From: Sclerodactyla briareus
Lineage: Eukaryota; Echinodermata; Holothuroidea; Dendrochirotida; Sclerodactylidae
Direction: 5' to 3'
Length of the DNA: 64,000 nucleotides
NCBI GenBank assembly: GCA_026419785.1
Contig: JAODTK010002110.1
Coordinates: forward strand, 1 to 64,000
The notes under the pieces are model-generated. The model had not been told where the DNA came from, ran no database searches, and was given only the letters and a program-made list of their open reading frames with translations. Every line of letters begins with the position of its first letter. Position 1 is the first letter of the stretch. This document shows positions 49,194 to 61,725 of the stretch, one piece after another. The translations under genes and the position numbers were made by a program.

Positions 49194-52100
49194 CTTACAG
49201 TCCCTACTTGCGAAAAAATCACCGCGTCTAGAGAACGTAGACGAAGAATCAAATCTCACCCCCCTCGGGTCTGATTATGGGCGCCACTCTCCACCACTTC
49301 CTTCCGATCGACGTGGTAAACTGCTGTAATGCAATATCATGCAGTGGTTCATGCAGCGTAACATATCAAGGTACAATATTCTTCTTCCAGACGAGAACTC
49401 CTTCAAGACTATAGATTTTTTTCCTCAATTGACCGAATCACCATAGCACCAGATGGAAACATTCCGGCATTTGCTGGCGTTTCCCATCAAACAGCTTCGT
49501 TCCGACGACATGTCGGTATCGTCCGACAGCACTTCCGCGATGTCGATATCTCGCCGAGTTCCGTATCACTCATGTCCACGCTTATATATCTGTGTTGAGG
49601 GCAGAAGATAAAAATATATCGACGAAGTATAAAAAGCAGTTCCCACTAACTGATGAAGTCGAACGGGGAAGCACGCTCACATGTTTTTGGATGGATGGAT
49701 TAGCGCCAACCGAACATCAGCGAATTAGTAATGTGTTTGATTGTATTCCAGTGGAGGGTCGAAAGAATAATAGTCTCGTCGATCCTATATGGTGAAACAG
49801 TGTTCTTTTCCTTACAAATCACAAGAATTAAAGTATAACCCATTGGACTCAATGTACAATACAGGTAAAAACCAATTAGGTCCAACCAGATGTGAATTTG
49901 TCCAGGAAACTACATCCAGGATCAGAACACAGGACCAAATTAATCTAATGGACCGAAGTGTGTTCATAAAACCTGTCTGCTTCATTTGGTCAAACGGTTG
50001 CATCGACCCCCGGGCCACACCCTATTCGCTTCCCTCCCTCTTCATTCGTTCATGCAAAGCCTAGGCTCTATATGGCTTTATAATCCTTCTGTAAGAGATG
50101 GTTATGCCTAGGTAAGAAAAAATAATAATGCTAATTTTAGGTTCTTGTCTCCTCGGATTTTTTTACTATGCCACAGGAATGATTCCCAGCACCCTACACG
50201 TTTCCCCCGTATTATCCTGTCAAACTAATTATCGATTAATCTAGTCTAGGCCTTTTGTCTTCCCTACAGGACCTCGCGCTGTCATTCGATATAATTACTA
50301 ACTCTGATGTTAAACTCAGCATCATTGCTTGGAATCTCTGCACCATAACTGCTGAAACGGCTGGAGCCTACTCTCTCTAATAAACTAATGTGAAGCTTCT
50401 AATTTTTGTCTACCCTCTTTGCCAATTTCTATTTGAAATAAAGTCTGCTTCTTTGGTTTTCCGGGACTTTCCCAAGAAATTTGCCCAGATATAGATAATA
50501 TTATAAGTAACAAGTAAGCAAATTGATAGTCACGATGGCAAATGCACAAGGCACATGGCATACTATGAAAGTATGTGTACGTACAGTGTATGCAAAATAA
50601 TGGTTAGGTTACACTGGAGACGTCTCGGAATGTGGTATGTAAATACAATTAATTAGGGTTTTGGTCGGAGGTGGGAAATGACACATGACCAAAGATCTAT
50701 GTCACTGACGTTTTGGTGGACAATTCAATCGATTTCACAGGGTTCGGTAGACGTTGATAATTTCATGTGAGATGGTTCACAAAATCGCAACCAAAACAGC
50801 TTATTCTAACGTTAGTTATGTTGCTCAAGTACTCTCGGCAATATTGCAGCATGCGATTCTATTGTACGGCATGGAGTGCAACTCATTCATGTTCTAAGTA
50901 TCTCAGTGTTTGGAATGTGCTGTCAATTGGAAACTGGTATAGACACAAGGGCGATCGCGCCCAGTGTCTTGGCCTGGTTGCGCGATCAGTGGTTTCTCGT
51001 ATTAGTCACCATGCAATCGATTACAAGGCATGCAGTGTTGCTTTCAGATTGTTGTACTTTTAACAGAAACTGCTTACTGATCAGTGACCAATTCAAACTC
51101 CCGAGGATCGATTATTGACCTGTCTACCAATGAGTTTTGTTTTGGTGGAAAATATGACTGAAAATTGCCTAAATTAGCAAATTAGACACAATATTCAACT
51201 TCCAACGACCCATTTTTCTCATGAAATAATTTCTCAGGACGAATGGTGGACCACAATACATTTCATGGGAATCCAACAAACTTGAACATTTGCATGAATG
51301 AAGCAAATCATACACACTGAATAACTCCCAGTGACTCGAGTCAAGTTATTAGAATTCGGGGGGGGACTAAAGATACAGGGACCCATACCCATTTCAAGCT
51401 TCATAACGAATTGGTAGGCAAGGTATTTCAAAATTATACTTATTTGTGATAAGTTGTACTTCATTTGTGAAGTGCATTATATGAAAAATTGCTGAGGCAA
51501 TATTCCAATATAAAGTCAAAGCAGCTGGCTGGTGACACCTATCCAATGATAAATTTCAAAGGTGCGTTACTGTACACACATTGTATAATACTTAAGGCTA
51601 CTGCGCAAACTTACCTTGTCCCAGACAAGGGTGGGGAGGGGGAGGAGGAAGGGAATTGTTTGTGGGAAATGGTGTCAGGCTTTTTTTTTTCTCACTCAAT
51701 CCAATATTTTCGGAAGGAAGGGGTCGTTCTCATTTCATATTCAGACAAACAATTCTGTATAATATCATATTAGGGGACATGATTAGAAGTGCTGCTATTT
51801 CACTCATCCCATTTTCCTATGTTGCCCAGATGCCTATTCTCCGTCCCTCTTCTACTTTGCAAACACAAAATGATAAGATTGTCCTGATTGGAACTCTAGA
51901 ATTCTCCTCAATATGCTGCCCACCCTATTGGACCACTACAGTATGCACAAGCTGTAAACCACCAATCAACAGGTGTTGGGCGACCTGTGACATTACTGTC
52001 AAAACAGTAAGGGTATAGTAGTGGGATGGGAGTGAAGAAAAACCAATACCCCAATTGGTGGATGGGAAGTTGCTGTAATTCGGGACTTCCATGGATCGGG

Positions 52101-52274
52101 GGGTGTGGGGGGGGGGGGGGGGGAGTGCATGCACGATGTGGTCAGCAGCCCCAGTATGAGAAAACAGAGAGTGATAGAGGAGGAAATTGGATTTAAGGAA
52201 AATAAGGGTGTTTGCTTGGGGAATTTAGGAAATTTTCAATTAGGGATATAGGGACCAAAATTTATTCAAATTTG

Positions 52275-52945
52275 GGCATTCACAGACAGAACAAGTTGTT
52301 ATTTTAGGGTACAAAATGGATGACTTTACAGATTTGGAGGACTCAAAAACATTTCAAGCTATGTCCCTTATCCTCAACTCAGTCTATGGCATGGCTCCAC
52401 TGCAGAAAACTTTGGAATTTGGATGAATTAATCAGCTTAAAGATATGAATCACCTACCTATATCTTCAATCTCAACAGCTATGTCAATAATAAGCAACAT
52501 GTCAAAATATATCAGCCATATTAGCATACAGTCTTTGGAAGGTTGTTGCCAGAAGAAAAATAGAAAATGTATTAATTTGCAGTTTCCTGTCCATAGTGGA
52601 CTTTTTTATGAAAAATATGCACTATGCTACGGAATGTTAGCAATAGACGGTATAGTCACTAGAGTTGTTGCAGAAAAGTTATTGTTTGGCAGTCATTCGA
52701 CCTATTCACAGACAGAACATTTGTTTGTTATTTTAGTACAGAACTGGCTCGGCCTTTCAAATTTTGCAGGACTCAAAATTCAAAGCTCTGTTCCCGTATC
52801 TCTCAACTCAGTCTATGGGCATGGATCCACGGCAGACTTAGGGAATTTGGAATGAATTATGCAGATTAAAAATACTGCATCCCTGCACAGTAGCTTCAAA
52901 TCTATGTCAATAATACGCACATGTCCAAAATATCAGACTGTGAAT
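52275..52945 (+). repeat. Partial tandem duplication, ~425-bp period
   Basis: ATTCACAGACAGAACA recurs at about 52278 and 52703. Each is followed by a TTATTTTAG tract, GGACTCAAAA, CTCAACTCAGTCTATGG, GCATGG.TCCAC and TATGTCAATAATA. The second copy is shortened before it merges with the dispersed repeat. Confidence 0.8.
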
Positions 52946-54045
52946 GCCCTTGATACATGACGGTTTTTATATTAAAGAAGCGGCATCGATGATGAGGCCA
53001 CCAAACCCAAAGCATTATGTAAGCAGTTACATAACCCTATGTCTAGTCTGCAGGTATCAAACCGACCTTTGACCCTTGAACTTGAAGACCACCCATGGTG
53101 TCAATCGAAGCGGGTGCTGGTTCCGTCTATGTAGCACACAGAGCTCTATCACATATCCAAAAATTAACTGTTTTTATTTCTTTGCCCCTAGGACTCCTAA
53201 AATGGCGCCTTTCAGGACCGACCTTTGACCTCCCATTCGTCATTGGTCAATTAGATATTTTGTTGACTCTGCAATCAAAAATTACCATGACAAATCTCTG
53301 CGAAAACCATAACTGCACTCATATCAATCGTTTTTGTCCTTTTTTAACGAAACTATGAAAATAATCTATTCAAATTAGTCAACTAAATGACCTCATGAGT
53401 TGACACTGCTGTTTAAATTTCTCAAGATTAACGGTGTACCAATCTTTACCAGTTTCATAGAAATTCACCAACGTTGAAATCTGCATAAATTAGGCAAATT
53501 GGACTACTTAAATGCATTAAGTTTTTGTCAAAAAATTTATTTAACTTGATTTCACTCTGTTGACCTGTTCTCTACTGTAAAATTGATCAGGGACTATGGA
53601 ACTTAAACCATCTCCATTGAGTTTCATGAAAATCCAACAAACTTTTGAAATTTGCCTAAAAGTATGCAACTTAGACTACTTAATCAGCACATATGCTTTT
53701 TAATGCACATATGCTAGAAATCGAATCAGTTCATCTACAGTTAAAGTTGTTATAAACGCTGAAATGCAATCACCAATTGCATTTACCAATCAAGGAATAT
53801 CTTGTACATCAAGCTTCTGGACCACTTCCAGATGAATATGCAATAAATCATGCAAATGAGTAGGCTTTCACCGTACAACACTCTCACGGTTTCAGGAGTA
53901 TCAACCGGCACAGACAGACATACAGAAAGACAGACAGACAGACAGACAGACATACAGAAACACGGACATACTGACACACACACCACACACAGACACACAA
54001 CAATTGATCACCTATCCTTGTAACAAGTTCAGGCGAGACAAAAAT
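52440..54045 (+). repeat. Large dispersed repeat, copy 2
   Basis: Collinear with 7655-8960, same strand. It shares CATACAGTCTTT, GCATTATGTAA, ATGTAGCACACAGAGCTCTA, ATCCAAAAATTAAC, GACCTTTGACC, AAAATTACCATGACAAATCTC, TTAATCAGCACATATG, ATATCTTGTACA, a GACA run at about 53912-53955 and AAGTTCAGGCGAGA at about 54028. It is about 300 bp longer than copy 1 because of the tandem at its left. It has no coding potential beyond short ORFs. Confidence 0.75.
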
Positions 54046-54612
54046 AATCTTTTCGCCCCCGAGGGCGAGTCGCCTGCCACCCCCTGGAGATGTAGAATTA
54101 GACCCAATAACTTACAATAAAAACTTAAAATGTGGTTATTTCGAAATCGAGATCGAAGAGTGATAACTCCACTAAATTTTGACACACTCAAGAAGCAACG
54201 CCTAATAGCAAGCAGCATACTCTCAAGTAGTATCCAATACTGAGATATTGCAACCCCATTACGCAAAAGATCCAGATCAGGATCTACGTCCATATCCATG
54301 GCGCCAAACCCTCATTAGACTTTCGAATCCTAATTAAATAACCATTAGACTGAACATAACGGTAGGCTATGCATATAAAACACACTGTTCTCTCATATTG
54401 CCTGGAGAGAGTGAAAAGTGCAACAGTGCAATAGCGCCACCCAACTCTGAACCCCAGTCGTGCATACATTCCAACAGAACTGGGAATAACAAGTATTGCC
54501 AGAGGAGGGGGGAAGGGGAAAGACTCGCGCGACAATAAACTGTCACAATGTGTATATAGTGCAACGAGTGTGGGTGAATGTTCGATCTGTAAACATCAGT
54601 TCCAGATCCAAG

Positions 54613-56088
54613 CCGGGGCGTGGCGAGCGCGCAGGGGGAGGGGGGTCACAAACCCCAATAATTTGTGCTGTCGGCAAATTTTGGGTCCGTCGGCAAAAGA
54701 GAGGAGAGGAGGTCCCAGAGAAAAAGGTGAAGAGAGAGAATGAGGAAGAAAGGAGGAAGGCGGAATAGGGAAACGGAGACTAGGTTGTTTTTCTCATCGG
54801 TTATTCCGATTTTCCAGTTTATCATTTGATAAACTAATTACAATCCAATCACCCGATTGCCTGCTCTAGTTGAAAACATGTCGGCAAATAACTGATCACG
54901 ACCACTGGTGTAGCTAGCCTCAGCTAGATAAGTGTCAGAATCGCCAGCAACTCAGGGAAAGTAATGGAACTGAAGCCCTCCGGGTCAGGTGCCGCGCGGC
55001 CAGCTCGCCCAGCTGAACTTTGTCAATTAACGTGATATTGTCGTAGGCAACAATACACGGAACATTAATCTGTTGGATTTGTGGGTGTGAGTGGGGGGGG
55101 GGGGGGGGGCACAAGTTACGTTAGGTCGGACACATAATGGTGTTTGGGTATACTAAAGAGTATTCGTATCTCGAACTGTAAAAAGACAGTGGTGCCTTGA
55201 GAATTATTTTGCATGTTTTTCGTTCACAAAACTAGAGCTCTTATGAACGGTATAGGTTCAATCCAGGGTTGGACAATATGTAGCTCAATATGTGAGCTAG
55301 TCTTTTTCAGGAACTATTACCCTGAAAAATATGACTTTATTAGTAGGAATCACCTTCAGAAGTTTCCCTATGATGCCCCAAATGCATTTGAAGATGTTAG
55401 AATTCTCAAAAAAATTCCGAAAGGGATGGGGAAACCCTTAGACCCCCCAGGATTTCGATCAATAACCATGCCCCCGTCATCTCAATTCTGCCTCAGTACA
55501 CCACTGATTGCAGCAGGTTGAGCCCGAGAGGCACTCACGTCGGGTCATGTGGGCAAAAGCCCAATTACTTTCACCAATGTTCAGCATACAAACTTTCCAA
55601 TAGAAGGTACCGGTATGCAATTCACCTTCGTTATCCAATCGATCATTCTTCGGCCGCCTGCCATGAAAAATGTTTTCAAAAAGGAAATTCTACTATGCCA
55701 AATTTTTACTTGAAATATGCACCTCAGATTGCATCTGAGGACGTTTCAAAACCAAAAAAAAAAAAAAAAAAAAAACCTCCCCTTACACCCCTCCCCCATA
55801 TCAGCATGGGTGGAAAAAGTTGGGATTAGGAAGCTCATTCCCAGGAACTCTTGCCATCTGGTGGGAAATCTTGCAATATGTAGGGAAATTTTCAATTTTG
55901 GGGGCTATATCGTTGGCTATACTGGGAAATACATTCTCCTTACCGGGAAATTCACATTTTTTCCAGCATGCATATCAGTCACCATTTACATATCTTTTCG
56001 GCAAACTCAGATACCACCAACCAACCCCCTCCCCTCCACCCCGCCCCCCCCCCCAAAAAAAAAAAAAAAAAAACTCGCTACGCCCCTG
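54613..56088. mobile_element. Non-autonomous hAT-type transposon, complete, with 8-bp target duplication
   Basis: Terminal inverted repeats are CCGGGGCGTGGCGAG (54613-54627) and, in reverse complement, CAGGGGCGTAGCGAG (56074-56088), matching at 13 of 15 positions. The element is flanked on both sides by the identical octamer GATCCAAG (54605-54612 and 56089-56096). An 8-bp target duplication and a CAGGGGCGTAGC-like terminus are hallmarks of the hAT superfamily. The interior (1476 bp overall) has a purine-rich Glu/Lys/Arg ORF at 54496-54768, a G run near 55093-55109, poly(A) runs near 55750 and 56055, and no hAT transposase motif. It would need a transposase from elsewhere. Confidence 0.85.
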
Positions 56089-56096
56089 GATCCAAG

Positions 56097-57479
56097 TAGC
56101 ATTATTAGCTTCAGCAGCCATACTTCTACGTAGTAACACCCAAAATAGCGACGCACATCAACGAATATCAGCAGTTTCAAAAGGACTGGTCGGAGTACGG
56201 AACGCGGCATTGCGCAATTTGCTCATTTGTGACAACTTTCTCAACGTGCCGTCCCCGTCCATAGGTTGCACTGGTGGCTCCTGAGCTCGCCGAATTATTC
56301 AGTACGAAGAATGCAATAACTTTGTTAGAACCAGCCGATTCCAGCAATAACTACAGGAAACTATCAAATTATTCCCCGGAAACTATTAGGTCACTAACAA
56401 ACTATGAGAACCTTCAGAATAAGCAGTAAATATATCAACCACCACAGATTGCCCAATTCGGAGATGCCAGCCAATCAACAACGCTCTTGTAGAGCCCAAT
56501 TTGAAATTATATTGTTGAACCACAAGGGAGTAATAATATGAAGTTTCTCAAAGATCTCAGTTACCCCATTGAAATACTGTGGCGGATTGTCCGAGCAGTA
56601 CAGAATCTGTCACAAATGCCAGCACCGGGGGACAATGACGCATGCTCAAGAGCTGTCTCCGAACTGGCTTATTGTGATGAAAATGAAATGAGCTACAGTG
56701 GTCAAATAAAGGAAGCAATAGTACAATGTGGGCGGATCATGTCACATTGATCGTTAGTTCATGTGATTAAAAGTCCCCTGTCTTACAACACAAGAGCTTA
56801 GGCGAACCTGAGACAGTGAACTATTGCAATACTGTAGCCACCAGGACGTTGCTTACCTTGTCCAGGCTAAGTTACTGGATGAGCTGTATGACGAATCTCT
56901 GATACAAGCTGTCATGTAGTGATAACGGGAAAGGCTCTAAAACAGGCTGGCAAGTACTGAAATGAAAAATGAAGTATTCTGCAGGGCTGTATGAAAACCA
57001 TATGCTATATGCCCTCTCTTGTAATTCCGTCTGAAGGTTGACTGCGAGTCTTAATCAAATTGGGTTGATAGTGGGGTAAAACAAATAGACGGATGATACA
57101 AATGGACCTCCCCTACGAACCGCCCCTTTGGCCTTACTTGTTACCAAATACTCACACGTCAGGCAAACTAGTGCTGTTTAGCGAGTGAAGGCTACAGTTC
57201 CAGTTAGATGCATTCATTCTTAACCTCATGGTCTCTGTTAATACGCACCGTCATTAGCTGTTAGTATGGTATAATAAATTAGCATCTCTGGGTGCGTGTG
57301 ATTAACTAGACAAATGCAGGAGGGTAAAATGCCGACAGGTATACCTCCTCAGAAATAACCTTTGTGGACCTCATTTAGAGAAAGCACATCAAATCTAATC
57401 TAAATAAGGCAAACTTTACCTCCTGTCACCTTATGTTGTCATCTTGTTAGTACTAACAACAGTCCACATCCTTCCGAGT
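56097..57479. other. Spacer, no gene recognised
   Basis: A 70-codon plus ORF at 56538-56750 has protein-like composition but no motif or splice support. Confidence 0.4.
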
Positions 57480-58400
57480 TTCGTTAAAAAAAAGTTAGAA
57501 AAACTGTAAGAAACCCACAAGTTTGACCTCCAGTGAATTTTCTCGGAACAACTTTTCTCCCACCTATCAAGTTCCGTGAGTGTTTAGTATGTGGGCCCAG
57601 GCAAAACCAGAAGCATATCCCAAATGTGGTGTAACAAGGGTGATAAATGCCGTTTCTCTAATCTTATCAGAACAGCTACAGAACTTTCTTCTCAAGAGAC
57701 CCAGCACTCTACTAGCTTTGACAGCTATATGAGTCTTAAGGGTGCTCCATTCACAGTTTTTCTGGGATGTACTCCTCAGATAAGATTAGACGGGACTATT
57801 TCTAGCTTGTAATTCCCTATCGAAAATAGGTGTTTGTGGGGGGAGGGGGGGGGGGGGGATTGTATTTCTATTCCGAGAGATGCTCATGAGATAAGACTTA
57901 GATATATCGATCTGCCAGTCAGTCTGCCAAGTTGCGCTGAGAGAGTCTCCGAATCTCTTCTAGAAGAAATTTCTCTATGAATAAGGCAGGCATCCGTAAA
58001 CAAGCGGACAGTAAATGATAAGTTGTCGGAAATATCATTTATGCATAACAAAAACAAGAGCGGACCTGAAACCGATCCCTGTGGAACTCCTGAGCAAACT
58101 TGTTAATGCGAAGAAGTTCCACTTTCAGGATAACCTTTCCACGAAACAAGTTGATCATGAATGCCGTAAGCACGGTGCTCCTCAAGTAAACGGCAATGAG
58201 GCACCAGAAGGCCTTACTGAAGCCCAAAATAACCCGTTTTCATTATTAAGGGACTTGGTGAGATTTTCGCAGTGAGATTCAACTGTGTGTCACAGGCACG
58301 GCGTTCTGAAACCATGCTGGTTTCAGGTTAGAATATCGTTATGTTATGAATATTGTTAAGACCCTGGAGGTATACTGTTAGAACCGGCTGCATTTGAAGG
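57480..58400 (-). mobile_element. LINE remnant, reverse transcriptase palm to thumb, frame-broken
   Basis: Read right to left on the minus strand. A pre-palm (Q)HGFR..RAC.TQLN-like block is near 58330. Motif A, LGFSKAFWCLIAVYL (58227 ORF), corresponds to LDFSKAFD with the catalytic Asp changed. Motif B, GVPQGSVSGPLLFLL in a shifted frame, is near 58095-58050. NDISDNLSFTVRLF then TDACLI near 58020-57970 corresponds to FADDCLI with the first Asp shifted. The downstream parts are SSREDSETLSAQLGRLT, CEWSTLKTHIAVKASRVLGL and a LGYAS..W end. The complete domain order of a CR1/Jockey-like LINE is visible through about four frame changes. Dead copy. Confidence 0.75.
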
Positions 58401-60479
58401 ACCAGAAGCTGCTAATTAGAGTTTAAAGACACCACCTTCTGTAATGGAAGTTGCTGCATTCCAGGATAATTTGCACCATCAAGAGTAAGCATGGTGTCGG
58501 TATTCTGGGTAGTGGTCCCTGATTTGAAGTGGTTGTTAGGCCCTTCACCCTTATATTTTCGCTCAGATAACGGCTTCTTGATCTCTGAGTGTGGAACTGT
58601 CAGTGCTATCCCCTTCTGAGTTGTGATACACATAAAATAGAACTTAGAATTCCCTTCCATCCCTGGCTTGATTCGTCAGTGTATTAAGAGTGCAATTACT
58701 GTTAGCCGACAAAAGTCCTGTTATATTTTCCCCCAAACATACCTGGACTTGCTAGTTCTTGACCGTTTTGAGCCTTTTTCTGTTCCAGCTCAAATCAGGA
58801 GATTCCAGCATGCGAACTGACTTAGTGGGGCTAAGCTGTCATTTTCTGCTGCAGACCATCACGAGAAACACCAGTGTCTCCTCGACAGTGTTGTGGAGGG
58901 GGGGGGGGGGGTGGAGAGTGTAAGAACCATGTTAAACCAAAAACTTGAGCCATATATTGTAGCTGGTATTCTCACTATCAGTATCAATATTTGTCCAGTG
59001 CGAGAGAACGAGTTTTTCATGAGTTATGTCCTCCCCATCGTGTCATAACCCTATCTGTCCTAATTACATAAGCTATCTGTAAGATCTCGGATAGTGATCG
59101 AACTATTCAACCACGACCCTGTCCCAAAAATTAAGTGTCTGGCTCAGATGAGATTTCCGAGCTCTCTGACTTTGTTTGATTCTGCTAGTTTTACATAGCG
59201 CTTTTGAGTGTTTTCTCTTGCCATGGGGAGGCTAAATTCAGACTGATTGTTCCTATTTAGTGACGATGTGCCATTGGTTCAGTGAGTGATACAGAAGCTC
59301 CATCCACGAAGGTAAGTATAATGTGAGTAGTTAACTTTTCGAATGTTGAAACCAGACTAGCTGAGTTTGACGAAGGCCCCATTGACGCAAATCCAAGTGG
59401 ACACTCGTTCACGGTTTTCGTGTTCATTGCCCGTCAGATGGCACGAGGGTTTTCCCAACTATCACTCTCACAGCCCCCCCCCCCCTCCCCAATTGAAAGG
59501 AGGTCCGCGACACTATCCTGGGGTATTTGGACTGTGGGACTTGGGTTTTTTTTCCATATTTCATCGTGAAGCAGGAGATTCATGCACAAAAATCTCAAGA
59601 GGACCTCTTCTAGGGACTCATTTTGCGGATCGGAATTGCGTGAGGTCTGTGCTTTGTTTGGCCATCGAGGCCACTCTACAAGTTGATCGAGATGACAAAA
59701 ACCTGCCCCTTATGGACACTTTCCCAAGATTCTATGAATTTCGATCCATGCAGGCTACATAATTCTGGGCTTAGGCCTAAACCCAAGCCGTCAACAACAC
59801 GACAAAGAGTTAAAGCCAATCTATCATAGGTTTAAAGAAACAGGAAAGATCTCACCCTGGATTCTCATGTAAAGGCCCTCGCAGAATAACATCCTACCAA
59901 AGCTACAAACATCTCCTGGTTATAATTCCAGATAGAAAAGTACAGTAGCCGGCACAATACTATACCAAAACCTGATAATGTAGTCTGGCTACTCCACCTG
60001 ACCATGTGCTAAACAATATACTAAATACTAAAAATGTTGTAGGTTTACACACCAATCTAACATTTGTTCTGGATGAATAGCTCTACAACTTCCAAGGAGA
60101 ATCACATGCCAAAGAAAAAAACAGCAACATTCGAAGCAGTCAAAATAAACTGCGAGATAGTGCAAACATTAAGGAGGAGTTGAAAGCAGATCAAGAAAAA
60201 AACAATTGCTCAAGTAGAAAATCAAAAACCAGACACTCCTATCTGCAAAAGCAACCGCTGCCGGCCACGTGTTATCATGTAAAATTAGTATCAGTTAGAG
60301 GCAAACTTGCAATTGTGATATCATTCCATTTGCAATTCCCGGGTTGACCCAACCATCCTAAACAGAAACCGTGTTCGATAATTCCCCACTTAAGACATGT
60401 TGGGGAAAAATAGTCGGTACTGGAATCAACTTTAGCGAGAATATGTTTGGAAAGAAGGGAGCAATGAGCTTCAGAGAGT
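58401..60479. other. Spacer, possible 5' extension of the LINE then nothing identified
   Basis: The minus ORF at 58660-58412 may be an upstream piece of the LINE but lacks a diagnostic motif. A G run lies at about 58897-58911 and a C run near 59475. The plus ORF at 59367-59762 is open but unsupported. Confidence 0.35.
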
Positions 60480-60840
60480 GAAAAAAATCTCCCACACCTA
60501 TAATTGTTGCAACTTGACTGATCTGCTCCTCCACCCACACGCCCGTTTTTCTGTTCGTGAGTAAGAAACAGGTATACACATAATTTCCATTATAATACGA
60601 CCCCAATTTGGGCTCTTCCTTGGTCCCGCCTCAAATTGCGGTCCACGGACGTTTTCATCCTCAATCGCCCGAATTTCATTTTGGGAATCTAAGCCGGGAC
60701 ATGGTTGCATGTAAAGCGACATTGATACCGCTTTACTATTATGAACTTTTAACTTTAACATCTGGGTGGCCCGTTCAATAGCAAATTTAAATCCTATCCA
60801 ACTAGACTTTTCGTTTACTCCAAACTAACTTCCGTTAGTG
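60480..60840 (+). repeat. Direct duplication, copy 1 of two
   Basis: It is repeated at about 61325-61725. Shared blocks are CTCCCACACC/CTCCCAAACAC, CTGCTCCTCCACC, CTGTTCGTGAGTA, AAACAGGTAT, ACATAATTTCCATTATAA, CCACGGACGT, CATTTCATTTTG, ACATCTGGGTGGCCCGTT and ACTAGACTT. The offset is about 845-880 bp. Confidence 0.85.
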
Positions 60841-60879
60841 GGGTCTTTGTGGTTCGGACCACTTTTTTTAAGATAGTAA

Positions 60880-60945
60880 AAACGGTATCAGTGTCGGCTT
60901 TGCATGCAACAGTCCCGGGTTCGATTCCCACAGACAGCCAACAGG
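60880..60945 (+). ncRNA. tRNA-like Pol III box pair (SINE head or tRNA relic)
   Basis: GGTTCGATTCC (60919-60929) is a perfect B box. About 30 bp upstream, GTATCAGTGTCGG is a loose A box. The intervening TTTGCAT could act as an anticodon loop (TGC). A full cloverleaf does not close: the acceptor arms do not pair and the T stem has only about three pairs. It is therefore more likely a tRNA-derived SINE or a relic than a working tRNA gene. Confidence 0.35.
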
Positions 60946-61324
60946 CGGTTTTTTTATCAGAAGTGGCTGTACTTGCAGTTCGACGGGCGTGTTCCTGGTC
61001 TTAGGTTCCTAGTCCTACTGTTGAGCAGTGGGTTGGGTAATTTCGGGTTGGTTGTTTTGGGACTGGCAATAGGTCTCGTCGGTAGTCTGTGAGCAGTTCC
61101 AGCGTCGAACATCTTCCGTTCCTCCATGTTCTGAAAAGCGGCGGTCTTGGAGTTCACTGACCGTCCTCGAAATGGAGACGTGAAAATTGCGATCCGGGAG
61201 GAGTGGAAGCAATTCCAAGAAAAAAAAACTTCCAAGAGAATGAACAAAAATAAAACCAAGAGCGGGAAACCAGACACTTCCCTGCACCGTGCTCTGCCAC
61301 TGCGTCATGGTAAGAATCAGTATG

Positions 61325-61725
61325 CGTCAAAATCTCCCAAACACATAATTGTCGCAACGTGCCCCCATCTGCTCCTCCACCAACACGCCGTTTTTTTCCT
61401 GTTCGTGAGTACGAAACAGGTATAACACATAATTTCCATTATAAGACCCATTTGGGCCCTCTGGTCCCCCCTCAACTTGCAGGCCACGGACGTGTCATCT
61501 CAATCGGCCCGCATTTCATTTTGTTTCGAATTTAGCTACTGTCTCCGTGATGGGAGACAGACTGGGCAGGTTCGGGGAATCTAACTATGAAATAGTCGTG
61601 ACAAAAAGTGGTCTGAACCACAAACGATTTTTGAACTTTTACTTTGACATCTGGGTGGCCCGTTTAATAGCATATAACCCTATCCAAACTAGACTTCGTT
61701 TTACTCCAAAGCTAAAACGTAAAAC
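61325..61725 (+). repeat. Direct duplication, copy 2 of two
   Basis: See copy 1 at 60480-60840. The plus ORF at 61547-61990 begins within this copy and is therefore not treated as a gene. Confidence 0.85.

Larger units (their letters stand above)
47666..52270. other. Repeat-poor spacer, no gene recognised
   Basis: Apart from a GT microsatellite at 49113-49193 and the ORF at 48766-48933, I see only short unsupported ORFs on both strands. Confidence 0.4.

Noticed and set aside
54496..54768. 90-codon ORF rich in Glu, Lys and Arg
   Set aside because: It crosses the left end of the hAT-type element and is low-complexity purine-rich DNA.
60880..60950. Functional tRNA gene
   Set aside because: The B box is perfect, but the acceptor stem does not pair and the T stem is incomplete.
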